DNA of 64,000 bases from NCBI RefSeq assembly GCF_000488255.1, contig NZ_KI530745.1, positions 620,001-684,000 of the forward strand, in the 5' to 3' direction. Both the position numbers and the translations under genes were made by a program. Below are positions 1 through 8,981 of the stretch, piece by piece; position 1 is the stretch's first letter, and each line of letters starts with the position of its first letter. Source of the DNA: Acinetobacter indicus CIP 110367 (GTDB lineage: Bacteria > Pseudomonadota > Gammaproteobacteria > Pseudomonadales > Moraxellaceae). The notes beneath the pieces were generated by a model. It was not told the origin of the DNA. It did not search any database and worked only from the letters and a program-made list of their open reading frames with translations.

Positions 1-161
1 TCTTTTAATGCTTCATTGATACTTGCGGCCTGTCCAATTACACGGACGTATTCGGTTGCGGTTTCGGCCGCCAGACTATGGCCAGTGGCCAACATACATA
101 ACACTAAAGTGCTGACCTTAAAGGTAAATGCTGCTGTTTTATTACTGCAATGAGTTCTCAT
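1..161 (-). CDS. Probable TonB-dependent receptor, N-terminal fragment
   Basis: Only the first 53 codons are in the window; the gene runs off the left edge. The translation begins with a basic stretch, then a hydrophobic signal-peptide core ending in an Ala-rich cleavage site (...HSLAAE). It continues with TEYVRVIGQAASINEALKE. A mature start of a 'V-x-G-x-A-A-S-I-x-x-A-L-K-E' type is typical of the plug region of TonB-dependent outer-membrane receptors in this genus, which take up siderophores or other ligands. The start at 161 is the only ATG that gives a signal peptide. The family call rests on about 20 mature residues, so another exported protein is possible. Confidence 0.5.
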   Translation of the reverse strand, partial: MRTHCSNKTAAFTFKVSTLVLCMLATGHSLAAETATEYVRVIGQAASINEALK

Positions 162-478
162 TTATATTATCCCCAAAGAGCGCAATGGCTGTTTGTTGAG
201 CACCTTAAATTTGGTCAATGACTAAATGATGACAATAACAAAAGCTGGAATGATATCCACCGATGTTTCAGTCCGGTTTGAGCTGATTTGATGGAAAAGT
301 TGAGGCTCATGAAGAGCAGAAACGCGTATAAGGGCCTGTTAGCAGTGGTATTAAAAGTGAAGCGATAGACTTTTTAAAATTTATCCTGAGCTGATTTGAA
401 AATCGGGCAAAAGCGGCTTGCAATTAAATTGTCATAAAATACTGATTAGCTTATGAAAACAATAATTATGTTCGGGCT
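162..478. other. Intergenic region between divergent genes
   Basis: This 317-bp gap separates the divergent receptor-like gene and the GGDEF gene, so it should carry both promoters. An AT-rich stretch with some resemblance to a Fur site lies at about 454-472, just before the GGDEF start. It is too degenerate to call. No RNA gene or convincing small reading frame is visible. Confidence 0.4.
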
Positions 479-1402
479 ATGCTAAAACCATTCTTCTACT
501 ATCCACGGCACTTTTTACTGGTGCTGATCATGGCCATCGCCTGTCTGGCTTTTTTTATGCTGTCCGGAAATTTTAAAGCACACAGTGAAATTCAGGTTAT
601 TGACGTGATTGGGGAGGGGCTGGCCTGTTTACTGACTTTATTATGGATTTATCTCATTCTGAAAAGCCGTCCAAGAGGCTATGTGACCCGATATTTTTAT
701 TGGGGACTGACCTTTGTCTTTCTGGCTTTATGGATGGATGTGCTGGATGAATTTATTGCTATTCCCAAAACATTGGTTTGGGATGATTTACTGGAATCCT
801 TTACTACCCCTATCGGTTTTATTGTGCTGACCATTGCTATGGTGAACTGGCATAAAGAGCAGCTGGTCTTGTCCAGAAAACTGCAAACCAAAGAGCATGT
901 ATTTCGGGATCACCGTTTATTTGATGCGATTACACCGCTGGCAGATGCTCAATACTTTAAACAGCAATTACAGCATGAAATTAACCAGCGCCATCATTCG
1001 GCAAAAAATATCCATCTGATGATGATCAATATTAAAGATTTAAGCGCCATCAATAGAGAGTTTGGTTTTGACACGGGCAATCAGGTCTTGTCGGTCATTG
1101 CACAAACCATCAGTCTGAATATCCGACCGTGTGATCTGGTCTGCCGTTTGGCCGGTGACAAATTTATTTTGATGCTGCTGGATCTGGCTGATGCACAGGT
1201 TGAGATCATGGCTAGAGAACTGCAGAAATGTATTCAGTCACAAATCTTTTATACACATCAGGATTTTCAGAAATTTAACATCGACTGCCGCTATACCATC
1301 AGTGAAGTTCAACAAGACAGCCCAGCTACGGAAATCCAGAAATTATATAAACAGATGAAACATCAGCAGATTATCAAGTTAAGAACAAGGATGTCGGTAT
1401 GA
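479..1402 (+). CDS. Membrane GGDEF-domain protein with degenerate active site
   Basis: A 307-residue protein. Residues 1-125 hold about four hydrophobic membrane segments, and residues 175-300 form a GGDEF-type domain (HLMMINIKDLSAINREFGFDTGN is the usual metal-binding and substrate region). Diguanylate cyclases make cyclic di-GMP from GTP at a GG[DE]EF loop. Here that loop reads AGDKF (225-229), so the first Gly and the catalytic acidic residue are changed and the enzyme is probably inactive or a GTP/c-di-GMP sensor. Its stop codon overlaps the start of the next gene by 4 bp (ATGA), so the two are translationally coupled and probably act together. No PAS, GAF or EAL domain is seen. Confidence 0.85.
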   Translation: MLKPFFYYPRHFLLVLIMAIACLAFFMLSGNFKAHSEIQVIDVIGEGLACLLTLLWIYLILKSRPRGYVTRYFYWGLTFVFLALWMDVLDEFIAIPKTLVWDDLLESFTTPIGFIVLTIAMVNWHKEQLVLSRKLQTKEHVFRDHRLFDAITPLADAQYFKQQLQHEINQRHHSAKNIHLMMINIKDLSAINREFGFDTGNQVLSVIAQTISLNIRPCDLVCRLAGDKFILMLLDLADAQVEIMARELQKCIQSQIFYTHQDFQKFNIDCRYTISEVQQDSPATEIQKLYKQMKHQQIIKLRTRMSV

Positions 1403-2388
1403 GCTATCAGAATGATCAGTTGATTCTGCCGACTTATCTGGCACCTGCATTATTGATTGATTTAGCAGAGATGTACGGTGTAAATCCTAACCGTATTTTA
1501 AAAGGAACACCGGTGTTTATTGAGGGGCTGATCTCGGTGAATCAGTGTGTTAGTGTCGAACAGCTGATACAGATGATCAGGAATTTGCATGAGAGTATTG
1601 TGCATCCTGAAGTGCAATTTTTATTTGGTCAGCGTTATATTGAAACTTTAACGCATCCGGCCTTAAATGCCATTGCGTATAGCCAGAATATTAAAGAAGC
1701 GATACAGCGCTATGTCGAGTTTCATATATATTTAAGCCCTTGGCTGACGCCGGTGGCTTACTATTCTGATCATAAAATTATTCTGTTCTGGCTAAATAGC
1801 CAGGAGCGTCATGCCACCTCTCTGGTTATTAGTGCCATGACGGCTGTCCGGACAATTTTGCTCAATAGTACCCAAGAAGAGCTGAAGATGAACTATCACT
1901 TTGTCGGTGCAGAGCCGGAATTTATTGAGCAGTTCTGGGAACATCTGGGAGAGAATATTCAATTTAACAGTCTGGTGAATGCCATACAGATTGATATTCA
2001 GGAGTGCACACAAAAACAGAATTATCAGACCAGTGCGATGCGCCAAGCCTACTATCATCAGGCGAAAGTGCTGCAACAACAGTCCGGTCTGGAGCAGAGC
2101 TTTCTACAAGAGGTACATCATTTTCTGATTCGTAACATTCATCAGGCACCGAATCTGGAAGAATGTGCAGAATATTTTCAAATCAGTATTGCGAGTTTTA
2201 AGCGAAGGTTGAATAAACATAATACCAGTTATCAGCAAATGCTGGATCAGGCCCGTTTGTTTACGTCTATACAATTAAAGACCTTATTTGCCTATAACGA
2301 TGAGCAGGTCGCCGACTATTTAAATATTAATGATATTCATAATTTTAGAAGGGCATTTAAGCGCTGGAGTAATGTGGTTGTATCCTGA
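1399..2388 (+). CDS. AraC-family transcriptional regulator
   Basis: A 329-residue protein. Residues 1-220 look like the ligand-binding N-terminal domain found in AraC/OruR/ArgR-type regulators. The last ~90 residues form the double helix-turn-helix: first helix pair around EECAEYFQISIASFKRRL, second around DEQVADYLNINDIHNFRRAFKRW. It is predicted to bind DNA and control genes in response to a small molecule. It overlaps the upstream membrane GGDEF gene by 4 bp, so both come from one message. Its target genes are unknown; the divergent receptor-like gene is an obvious candidate. Ligand and regulon cannot be read from the sequence. Confidence 0.88.
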   Translation: MSYQNDQLILPTYLAPALLIDLAEMYGVNPNRILKGTPVFIEGLISVNQCVSVEQLIQMIRNLHESIVHPEVQFLFGQRYIETLTHPALNAIAYSQNIKEAIQRYVEFHIYLSPWLTPVAYYSDHKIILFWLNSQERHATSLVISAMTAVRTILLNSTQEELKMNYHFVGAEPEFIEQFWEHLGENIQFNSLVNAIQIDIQECTQKQNYQTSAMRQAYYHQAKVLQQQSGLEQSFLQEVHHFLIRNIHQAPNLEECAEYFQISIASFKRRLNKHNTSYQQMLDQARLFTSIQLKTLFAYNDEQVADYLNINDIHNFRRAFKRWSNVVVS

Positions 2389-2728
2389 TCTATAGGAGTT
2401 TATAGAGAGCTGGGATAGGTTTCGGCTTTGAGTTAAATTTGCATTTTTTATTGTGGTCTTGATTGATTTCTCGGATTTCCAAGTGAGTTGCAATTTAATT
2501 TCCGTTATTTAAGTCTGCTATACAGATTAAATTTTCTTGTATAGCTCAGAAATCTTACTTTCAAAAAGCTCAAGAACTGCTGGGCTGTATCCTAGTTATA
2601 CTTTTTGAGTATTAAGTATCTAAAAAAGATTCTGAGCGCCATGTTACGTCGTTCTACTTTTAAATAGATAAGTTTTTTGGATTAAAAAACGTACAATAAA
2701 TAAAAATAATATTTAGGAATTCAACGGT
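2389..2728. other. AT-rich intergenic region before the JetA-like remnant
   Basis: This 340-bp stretch has no gene I can support and is clearly more AT-rich than the neighbouring coding DNA. It lies between the AraC gene and a truncated defence-like gene, so it may be flanking sequence of a lost accessory island. A possible -10 element (TACAAT at about 2691) precedes the remnant, but no good -35 box accompanies it. Confidence 0.4.
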
Positions 2729-2953
2729 ATGAATATTCAAGGCCTACAGGCTAAATACCGGCGTTTATATAACGAGAACCCCGTATGGAAGCTGCTAAGG
2801 GCAGAGAATGCGCCCTATATTTTGGTATTTATAACAGAATTATTCGAAGAAAATGCAGAGGTCAGTTATGGAAATGCTAAGAATATATTAGAAGAATTTA
2901 TCAAATATAGCCGTGAAATGGGGATTTGGGAGCCTGTAAATTATTTTATGTAA
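2729..2953 (+). pseudogene. Truncated DUF3375/JetA-like gene (Wadjet-type defence), N-terminus only
   Basis: A 74-codon reading frame whose first ~65 residues match the start of DUF3375 proteins: a pattern Y..L......W.LLRA.NAP.IL.FI..LF, then a helix ending in EEFIKYSRE. DUF3375 is the JetA (kleisin-like) subunit of Wadjet, an SMC-type complex that cuts incoming plasmids; full-length members are several hundred residues. Here the frame stops after 74 codons, 10 bp before the end of an IS256-type transposase fragment on the other strand. No jetB, jetC or jetD follows. It is most likely a dead remnant cut by a mobile element. The family call is from pattern memory, without a profile search. Confidence 0.55.
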
Positions 2954-2963
2954 GTTCCATTTT

Positions 2964-3194
2964 TTATAAATGATCTTTTAATCGATCATCGAAATGAATC
3001 GTAAACCAATTCATCGCTAAACGCCAATTTTGGATTGGCATCGTCCATTTTTTAGCAGCGTTTGATGTCGCTAAATAAATGACCTTTTTTACTGAATCAT
3101 CTGAAGAGAAGATCTTTCTCTTTTTTGTTGAATGGCGGATTACGCTATTCAGTGATTCAATCGCATTCGTCCCATGTAGGCAGCTTAGAAACAC
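2964..3194 (-). pseudogene. IS256-family transposase, C-terminal remnant
   Basis: About 76 codons matching the C-terminal end of IS256/mutator-type transposases: HGTNAIESLNSVIR, then a basic segment, then KKVIYLATSNAAKKWT and the closing NWRLAMNWFTIHFDDR. The catalytic DDE core and the rest of the ~400-residue protein are absent, because upstream sequence is replaced by the dps terminator. No terminal inverted repeat is recognisable. The fragment is non-functional and marks the spot where a mobile element disrupted the JetA-like gene. Confidence 0.8.
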
Positions 3195-3198
3195 CCAA

Positions 3199-3229
3199 AA
3201 TAAAACCGGAGCATTGCCCCGGTTTTATT
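3199..3229 (-). terminator. Rho-independent terminator of dps
   Basis: An 11-bp perfect stem (AATAAAACCGG / CCGGTTTTATT) with a 9-nt loop lies 10 bp after the dps stop. Read on the minus strand it is followed by a T-rich stretch. It also marks the boundary between the dps locus and the IS256 remnant. Confidence 0.85.
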
Positions 3230-3239
3230 CTTTATCTAT

Positions 3240-3734
3240 TTATTCTTCTAACAGACTTCTTAACATCCAGGCAGTTTTTTCATGTACTTCTAATCGTTGG
3301 GTCAGTACATCCGCAGTTGGCTGGTCATTGGCTTCTTCCACCACATCAAAAATACTACGCGCGGTACGTGCAACTGATTCATGGGCACGAACCAATAACT
3401 CCACCATTTCATTGGCTTTTGGCACACCTTCGACTTCTTCAATCGACGCCAGTTTTACAAATTCTTTATAGGTTCCCGGTGCCGGAAAACCCAGCGCACG
3501 AATCCGCTCGGCAATAACATCCAGCGCATTCCATTGCTCGGTATATTGGGTCATAAACATGGTGTGCAGGCTGTTAAACTGTGGCCCGGTCACGTTCCAG
3601 TGGAAATTATGGGTCATTAAATACAGGGTATAACTGTCGGCCAGAAGTCGGGAAAGCCCTTCAACAATTTTGGCCCGGTTATCTTCAGAAATACCAATAT
3701 CAATATGCATCGATGCTTTTTTCATTTTCGCCAT
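3240..3734 (-). CDS. dps: Dps-family ferritin-like DNA protection protein
   Basis: A 164-residue Dps/miniferritin. These proteins form dodecamers that oxidise and store iron with peroxide and protect DNA in stress and stationary phase. The ferroxidase signature is visible: [46 protein letters not shown] contains the His, Asp and Glu ligands shared between subunits. The chosen start at 3734 (MAKMKKAS) is preceded by GGGAGCG at good spacing; an in-frame extension to 3851 adds a sequence unlike the family. It is a single gene with its own terminator. OxyR or stationary-phase control is expected from the family, but no site is obvious here. Confidence 0.92.
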   Translation of the reverse strand: MAKMKKASMHIDIGISEDNRAKIVEGLSRLLADSYTLYLMTHNFHWNVTGPQFNSLHTMFMTQYTEQWNALDVIAERIRALGFPAPGTYKEFVKLASIEEVEGVPKANEMVELLVRAHESVARTARSIFDVVEEANDQPTADVLTQRLEVHEKTAWMLRSLLEE

Positions 3735-3996
3735 GAGTCGCTCCCAAAGCTTGTCGTTATAAGGAATCAGATGATCAACATACATGAATGTAGCACAGTT
3801 GCTGCTGCAAAAAGATTGCAGATGGTAGTGATACTGTATAAGTCTCATCACCAGAAATCAGATGAATTTTGAAGATGCTGAAAACGCGCAGATCAGGAGA
3901 TAGAAAAGTCAATTTGAACAGGAGAGATGGGATGGATGATCTGCCAGAAATAAATGAAGAATGAGACCGGCTCATTCTTCATTAGGGATGGAGTAC

Positions 3997-5421
3997 TTAG
4001 TTCAGTTTTTCATGCTGGATACTGTCTCGATAATAACGACAACCTTTATACAGCAGGAATACACCGATTACACCGGCTACTGCATTGACAATTGAAATCG
4101 AGTTGCCGACCATCAGTGTGTTTTCAAAATAGTTATCGGTAATTAAAGCCACAGCCGTAGTACCCACACCCAAGGCAATCAGGTTGGAGATTAACAGGAA
4201 TTTGGCAGAAACCTGAGCACGGAGCTGGTTGGGGGTCAGCATTTGTGTCGCGGCAGCCGAGGCTGGAATCGGGAAGGTCGAGAAGAACATCGCCACAAAA
4301 ATCAGTGCAAACGATAAGTACAGATTATCTACCTGGGTAAACAGCACGCTTGGAATAATCAGCGCTGCACAGCCCAAAGCACCGGCACGAATGGCAGCAT
4401 CGCTATAGCCACGTTTGGAGAAAAAGTCGATGAGCCAGCCGCAGAACAGCGCGCCCGCCGTATTCGCCACCAGAATAATACAGCCCAAGACATAACCGGT
4501 TTGACTGGCATCGAGGCCAAAATGACGCATGTAATAGGCCGGTGCCCAGCCTAATAGCGAATACAGCATCATGGTGTAGAAAGAGAAGCCAATAAAATGA
4601 CAGAAGAAGGTTTTCTTGTGCAATTTAATAAAAGCCACCGAGTTCTTAAATGAGGCTTTAACCACTTCACCATCCTGACCAACTTTTACGCCTTTACGGC
4701 TGGGTTCACGTACGGTCAGAATCATCACCAGGGCCAATAAAACACCCGGTAAACCGACAAGAAAGAAAGTCAGTTGCCAGGTTTTTAATTCACCAATCAG
4801 CGGTAGCACCACAAAATCGACTTCTTTTAATAAGCCAATCACGTAGCCGCCAATCAGGAAGGCCAGACCAGAACCAATAAAGGCACCAATCGCATAAACA
4901 CCTAAAGCACGGCCAAGTTTTTCTTTCGGGAACAGGTCAGCCACAATCGAGTAGAAGGCAGGTGACAGGGCCGCTTCACCGGCGCCGACACTTAAACGTG
5001 CTAAAAACATCTGGATGAAGTTTTTACTTAAACCACAAGCCGCTGTGGCCAGACTCCAGAAGGCAATGCCGATAGAAATAATTTTAATCCGTGATTTTTT
5101 ATCGGCCAGTGCGGCAATGGGCACACCCATAAAGGCATAGAACAGCGAGAAGGCCAGGCCTTGCAATAAGCTGAACTGGGTATCACTGAGCATTAAATCG
5201 GCCTTAATTGGCTCAATCATTAAGGACAGAATCTGGCGGTCTACAAAAGACAGGATATAGGCCACCATACAGATAATCACCACATACCACTGATAGGTAC
5301 TGCTGCTGTCCTGCGAACTAGGCGTGGCCGGCAGGTCAATGGGATGAGCCGCTTCAAACTGTTTGCTTTCGGGTTGAATATTCCTTTCAACCGCATCTAT
5401 CTCTAGAGTTTTATCATTCAT
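3997..5421 (-). CDS. MFS transporter, Spinster-like; candidate phenylacetate-regulon transporter
   Basis: A 474-residue, 12-helix major facilitator with an ~40-residue hydrophilic N-terminus. The first helix contains SFVDRQILSLMIEPI, and the loop between helices 2 and 3 carries GVPIAALADKKSR, as in the Spinster-type MFS branch. It is an inner-membrane transporter whose substrate is not evident. It lies just beyond paaZ on the same strand. A 15-bp motif at 5453-5467, 32 bp before its start, is almost identical to the one before paaZ and resembles the PaaX operator. That context suggests uptake or export of phenylacetate or a related aromatic acid, but this is inference. Drug efflux or transport of another organic anion remains possible. 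Confidence 0.8.
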   Translation of the reverse strand: MNDKTLEIDAVERNIQPESKQFEAAHPIDLPATPSSQDSSSTYQWYVVIICMVAYILSFVDRQILSLMIEPIKADLMLSDTQFSLLQGLAFSLFYAFMGVPIAALADKKSRIKIISIGIAFWSLATAACGLSKNFIQMFLARLSVGAGEAALSPAFYSIVADLFPKEKLGRALGVYAIGAFIGSGLAFLIGGYVIGLLKEVDFVVLPLIGELKTWQLTFFLVGLPGVLLALVMILTVREPSRKGVKVGQDGEVVKASFKNSVAFIKLHKKTFFCHFIGFSFYTMMLYSLLGWAPAYYMRHFGLDASQTGYVLGCIILVANTAGALFCGWLIDFFSKRGYSDAAIRAGALGCAALIIPSVLFTQVDNLYLSFALIFVAMFFSTFPIPASAAATQMLTPNQLRAQVSAKFLLISNLIALGVGTTAVALITDNYFENTLMVGNSISIVNAVAGVIGVFLLYKGCRYYRDSIQHEKLN

Positions 5422-5452
5422 TGTGCAACTTCCTGTGCTGAACGTATAAGAT

Positions 5453-5467
5453 AATATGATACGTTTT
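5453..5467 (-). promoter_or_regulatory. Putative PaaX operator before the MFS gene
   Basis: AATATGATACGTTTT agrees at 13 of 15 positions with the PaaX consensus recalled from E. coli (WWTRTGATTCGYGWT). The same 12-base core, ATGATACGTTTT, occurs before paaZ at 7755. The match is by eye. Confidence 0.5.
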
Positions 5468-5621
5468 AAACCTTGTTATTTTTGTTTTGTATCGTCTATC
5501 TTCAATTTATTCCTTTCTGCACAGCGGGTCAATCTGTTCTGAATAAAAAGATACATATTTTTAAGTATAAATAAAAAAAGGAATCATAAAGACTCCTTTT
5601 CTTGGTCCAAAATAGTTCAGC

Positions 5622-7739
5622 TTAAGCTTCGCCGCGCTCTACCAGCGTCAGAATATCGTAGGTGGCGACCAGTTCATTGCGCTGGTTTTTCACTTTAATA
5701 TCCCACACCACCACGCCGTGTGGTTTCTGGCTTGGGTCGCGTTGCTGTTTCGGGGTTTTCTGCTTGCAGGTCAGCTCGACCTGAATGGTATCACCAATTT
5801 TCACCGGCTCGACAAAGCGCAGGTTGTCCATGCCGTAGTTGGCAATCACCGGGCCAGGCGCAGCATCAACAAACAGACCGGCTGCGGCCGACACCACAAA
5901 GTAGCCGTGTGCGACACGTTCTTCAAACAGCGATTCTGCCGCGGCAATTTTGTCCATATGTGCATAGAAATAATCACCGCTTAAGCAGGCGAAGTTCACC
6001 AGATCGGCCTCGGTTACGGTACGGCGTGCGGTGAGCAGACGTTCACCAACGCGTAACTCATCAAACGACTTTTTAAATGGATGAACCCGATCTTCAAACA
6101 CCTGAGCACCGGCGGTCCAGCTATGTCCAATCTGGGTCATGGCATTCGGTGAACCTTGAATTGCGGTGCGTTGCATATAATGTTTTACCGCGCGCAAGCC
6201 GCCCAGTTCCTCACCTCCACCAGCACGACCCGGACCACCATGCACCAGATGCGGCAATGGCGAACCATGACCGGTACTTTCTTTGGCGCTTTCCTCATCC
6301 AGCACATGCACACGGCCATGCCACGGGGCAATCTTGGCAATCAGCTGTTCAATATTCTGCTCGCAATCACGTACCACCGAGGCCACCAGACTACCTTCAC
6401 CGCGTGCCACCAGACCGGCCAGTTGTGCCAGATGATCATATGCCATCAGCGTTACCACCGGACCAAAGGCTTCAATCTGATGCAGGCTGCTGGCCTGTTC
6501 AGGCTGTTCACAGACCAGTACAGTTGGCGGATAGAATGCGCCGAGTTCGGGTTGATCGGCCTGAATACTAAAGTCCTGACGTAAATGGCTACCAAAGACA
6601 ATTTGGGCTTCCTGGCTTAACTGTTCCACCTTGGCCGCCACGTCCTGTTTCTGTTTGAGGCTGGCCAGTGCACCCATGGTGACCTGATCCAACTCCGGAT
6701 TACCGACTACCACTTTTTGCAGCTTGGCAATCAAACGTTCCTGCACGGTCGCTAAAAGTTCACGTGGCACAAAAGCGCGACGAATTGCAGTACATTTCTG
6801 TCCGGCTTTGCTGGTCATTTCACGGAAGACTTCACGCACAAACAGGTCAATCGCCGTATCGCTGGCCTGTTCCGTCAGAATGGCACTGTTGACGGAATCG
6901 GCTTCCATGCTAAATGGAATCGAGTACTGATTCAGGTGCGGATGTGCACGTAATTTCTGGCCGGTTGCCGCAGAACCCGTGAAAGTCACGGTATCTTGTG
7001 GATTCAGCTGCTCAAACAGGTCATAAGTCTGGCCGCAAATCAGCTGCAATGCACCTTCTGGTAAATACCCACTGGCATGAATGGCTTTGACCACCGCATG
7101 GGTTAGCTCGGCACCTTCGGTCGCCGGTTTAACAATACACGGTACACCGGCCAACAAGGTTGGCGCGATTTTTTCCAGCATGCCCCAGATCGGGAAGTTA
7201 AAGGCATTAATATGCACCGCCACGCCTGCTTTCGGGCTTAAAACGTGTTTGGCACCAAAAGAGCCATGCTTGGACAGCGGAATCCAGCTGTCTTCCACCC
7301 AGGCGGTTTCATCACTCAGTTCGCGGCGCACCAGACTGGAGTAAGCAAACAGGGTGCCAATACCGCCTTCGACATCAATCCAGGCATCTTTACGGGTACA
7401 GCCGGTGGCTTTGGCCAGTTCATAAAAGTCTTCTTTACGTTCCAGCAGATATTGGGCCACCTGTTTTAGTGCATTGGCACGTTGATGAAAAGTCCAGGAA
7501 GCAATGGCCGCGCCATGCTGTTTGGCATAGTCGACCACCGCACGGGTATCGAGGCCAAAGCTGCTGACCTGATAAATGGTTTCACCGGTAATGGCATGCT
7601 GTACCGGACGGAAATCTTGACTCGCAACAAATTCCTGACCGCATACCAGTGAGCTTAAGGTCTTCAGTGCCGGGCGAACGCTTGAATAATCAGTCGCTTG
7701 CGATTCCGTCTGCGCTGTCTGGGTGTCTAACTCAAGCAT
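5622..7739 (-). CDS. paaZ: Bifunctional oxepin-CoA hydrolase / 3-oxo-5,6-dehydrosuberyl-CoA semialdehyde dehydrogenase
   Basis: A 705-residue fusion that opens the oxepin-CoA ring and oxidises the resulting aldehyde in the phenylacetate pathway. Residues ~30-520 are an aldehyde dehydrogenase domain with the general base Glu279 (FSMEADSVN) and nucleophile Cys316 (KAGQKCTA). Residues ~550-700 are a MaoC-type (R)-hydratase domain with the catalytic pair Asp589/His594 (SGDYFYAHMD), the same 5-residue spacing as Asp561/His566 of E. coli PaaZ. Both halves look active, so no toxic aldehyde intermediate should accumulate. It is divergent from paaA across a 261-bp AT-rich promoter region. The start at 7739 is preceded by an AAGGAG-like site. 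Confidence 0.96.
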   Translation of the reverse strand: MLELDTQTAQTESQATDYSSVRPALKTLSSLVCGQEFVASQDFRPVQHAITGETIYQVSSFGLDTRAVVDYAKQHGAAIASWTFHQRANALKQVAQYLLERKEDFYELAKATGCTRKDAWIDVEGGIGTLFAYSSLVRRELSDETAWVEDSWIPLSKHGSFGAKHVLSPKAGVAVHINAFNFPIWGMLEKIAPTLLAGVPCIVKPATEGAELTHAVVKAIHASGYLPEGALQLICGQTYDLFEQLNPQDTVTFTGSAATGQKLRAHPHLNQYSIPFSMEADSVNSAILTEQASDTAIDLFVREVFREMTSKAGQKCTAIRRAFVPRELLATVQERLIAKLQKVVVGNPELDQVTMGALASLKQKQDVAAKVEQLSQEAQIVFGSHLRQDFSIQADQPELGAFYPPTVLVCEQPEQASSLHQIEAFGPVVTLMAYDHLAQLAGLVARGEGSLVASVVRDCEQNIEQLIAKIAPWHGRVHVLDEESAKESTGHGSPLPHLVHGGPGRAGGGEELGGLRAVKHYMQRTAIQGSPNAMTQIGHSWTAGAQVFEDRVHPFKKSFDELRVGERLLTARRTVTEADLVNFACLSGDYFYAHMDKIAAAESLFEERVAHGYFVVSAAAGLFVDAAPGPVIANYGMDNLRFVEPVKIGDTIQVELTCKQKTPKQQRDPSQKPHGVVVWDIKVKNQRNELVATYDILTLVERGEA

Positions 7740-7751
7740 GATATAACTCCT

Positions 7752-7766
7752 TTTATGATACGTTTT
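7752..7766 (-). promoter_or_regulatory. Putative PaaX operator before paaZ
   Basis: TTTATGATACGTTTT lies 13 bp before the paaZ start and matches the recalled PaaX consensus at 13 of 15 positions. The core is identical to the site before the MFS gene. A repressor bound here would block paaZ transcription or initiation. Confidence 0.5.
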
Positions 7767-7946
7767 GATTAATATTTTAGTTTTGATGTTTCATAATTTC
7801 AGACTTTAACGCGCTTTTGTCAATCATATTTCTGCTCAAATTTTGCAATAAAAAATTTTTTAAAAAATAAAAATATTAAAAAACAATAAATTGATTTAAT
7901 TTTGTGAATTATTTTATTTGATACTTAAAAATTAATATTGATTTTT

Positions 7947-7961
7947 AAAATGTATCGTTTT
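7947..7961 (+). promoter_or_regulatory. Possible weaker PaaX operator before paaA
   Basis: AAAATGTATCGTTTT resembles the two stronger sites (ATGATACGTTTT) but differs in the central three bases; about 11 of 15 positions fit the recalled PaaX consensus. It lies 39 bp before the paaA start. The surrounding 7770-7990 region is extremely AT-rich, as expected for a divergent promoter. Confidence 0.35.
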
Positions 7962-8000
7962 AATTTTAATGCCAGAACACTTGGGATAAGTGAGGATAAA

Positions 8001-8945
8001 ATGACAAATCAACTTCACAGCTTTGAGCAGGCAATTGAAAAGGACATTTCAATTGAACCTAAAAACTGGATGCCAGAGGCTTACCGTAAAACCCTGATTC
8101 GCCAGATTGGTCAGCATGCGCACTCTGAAGTGGTTGGCATGTTGCCAGAAGGCAACTGGATTACCCGTGCACCTAGCCTAAAACGTAAGGCCGTACTGCT
8201 GGCCAAAGTGCAGGATGAAGCCGGTCATGCGCTGTATCTGTACAGCGCGGCAGAAACTCTGGGCGCCGACCGTGATGACATGATGGATAAGCTGATTGCC
8301 GGTCGCATGAAATATTCATCCATCTTTAACTATCCAACCCTGAGCTGGGCCGATGTAGCCGCGATTGGCTGGCTGGTCGATGGCGCAGCGATTGTCAATC
8401 AGGTCGCGCTTTGCCGTACCTCTTATGGCCCATATGCCCGTGCCATGGTGCGTATCTGTAAAGAAGAAAGTTTTCATCAGCGTCAGGGCTTTGAAGCCAT
8501 GATGCAACTGGCCAACGGTACGCCAGAACAAAAACAGATGGCGCAAGATGCAGTTAACCGTTTCTGGTGGCCGGCGCTAATGATGTTTGGTCCAAGCGAT
8601 GACAACTCGCCAAACAGTGCACAAAGCATGGCCTGGAAAATCAAGCGTTTCAGTAATGACGAACTGCGTCAGAAGTTTGTCGATAACACCGTACCGCAAG
8701 TGTTGCAGCTTGGCCTGAGCGTGCCAGATCCGGACTTACATTTTAATCAAGACACTGGCCATTACGAGTTTGGTGAAATTAACTGGACCGAATTCTTTGA
8801 TGTGATTGCCGGCAAAGGCCCATGTAACCACGAACGTATTGAAGCACGTCGTAAAGCCTGGGAAGGCGGCAAATGGGTGCGTGATACCGCAGCCGTTTAT
8901 GCACAGAAACAACAGACCCAGCAACAACAACAGAAAGTTGCTTAA
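8001..8945 (+). CDS. paaA: Phenylacetyl-CoA 1,2-epoxidase, catalytic subunit PaaA
   Basis: A 314-residue di-iron oxygenase subunit that epoxidises the ring of phenylacetyl-CoA, using electrons from PaaE and the partner PaaC. The four-helix-bundle iron ligands are visible: EXXH in [10 protein letters not shown] and EESFHQRQG further on. The start at 8001 (MTNQLHSF) has GTGAGG just upstream; an in-frame ATG at 7938 would place the AT-rich promoter region in the coding sequence. It is the first gene of the long paaABCDEFGHJK run. The C-terminus ends in a Gln-rich tail ([11 protein letters not shown]). Confidence 0.96.
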   Translation: MTNQLHSFEQAIEKDISIEPKNWMPEAYRKTLIRQIGQHAHSEVVGMLPEGNWITRAPSLKRKAVLLAKVQDEAGHALYLYSAAETLGADRDDMMDKLIAGRMKYSSIFNYPTLSWADVAAIGWLVDGAAIVNQVALCRTSYGPYARAMVRICKEESFHQRQGFEAMMQLANGTPEQKQMAQDAVNRFWWPALMMFGPSDDNSPNSAQSMAWKIKRFSNDELRQKFVDNTVPQVLQLGLSVPDPDLHFNQDTGHYEFGEINWTEFFDVIAGKGPCNHERIEARRKAWEGGKWVRDTAAVYAQKQQTQQQQQKVA

Positions 8946-8981
8946 GCAGCTCACATACGGAAATGAAGAAGGAATACGCTC

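Noticed and set aside
454..475. Possible Fur box before the GGDEF gene
   Set aside because: Only part of the 19-bp Fur consensus fits, and it is far from the receptor start it would be expected to control.
3079..3517. Two overlapping plus-strand frames of 130 codons opposite dps
   Set aside because: They are antisense shadows of dps and cross its terminator; the translations show no conserved pattern.
5718..7469. Several open frames of 60-164 codons on the plus strand opposite paaZ
   Set aside because: paaZ is a certain, full-length gene in this interval. The opposite-strand frames have no ribosome sites or recognisable domains and reflect its GC-rich codons.
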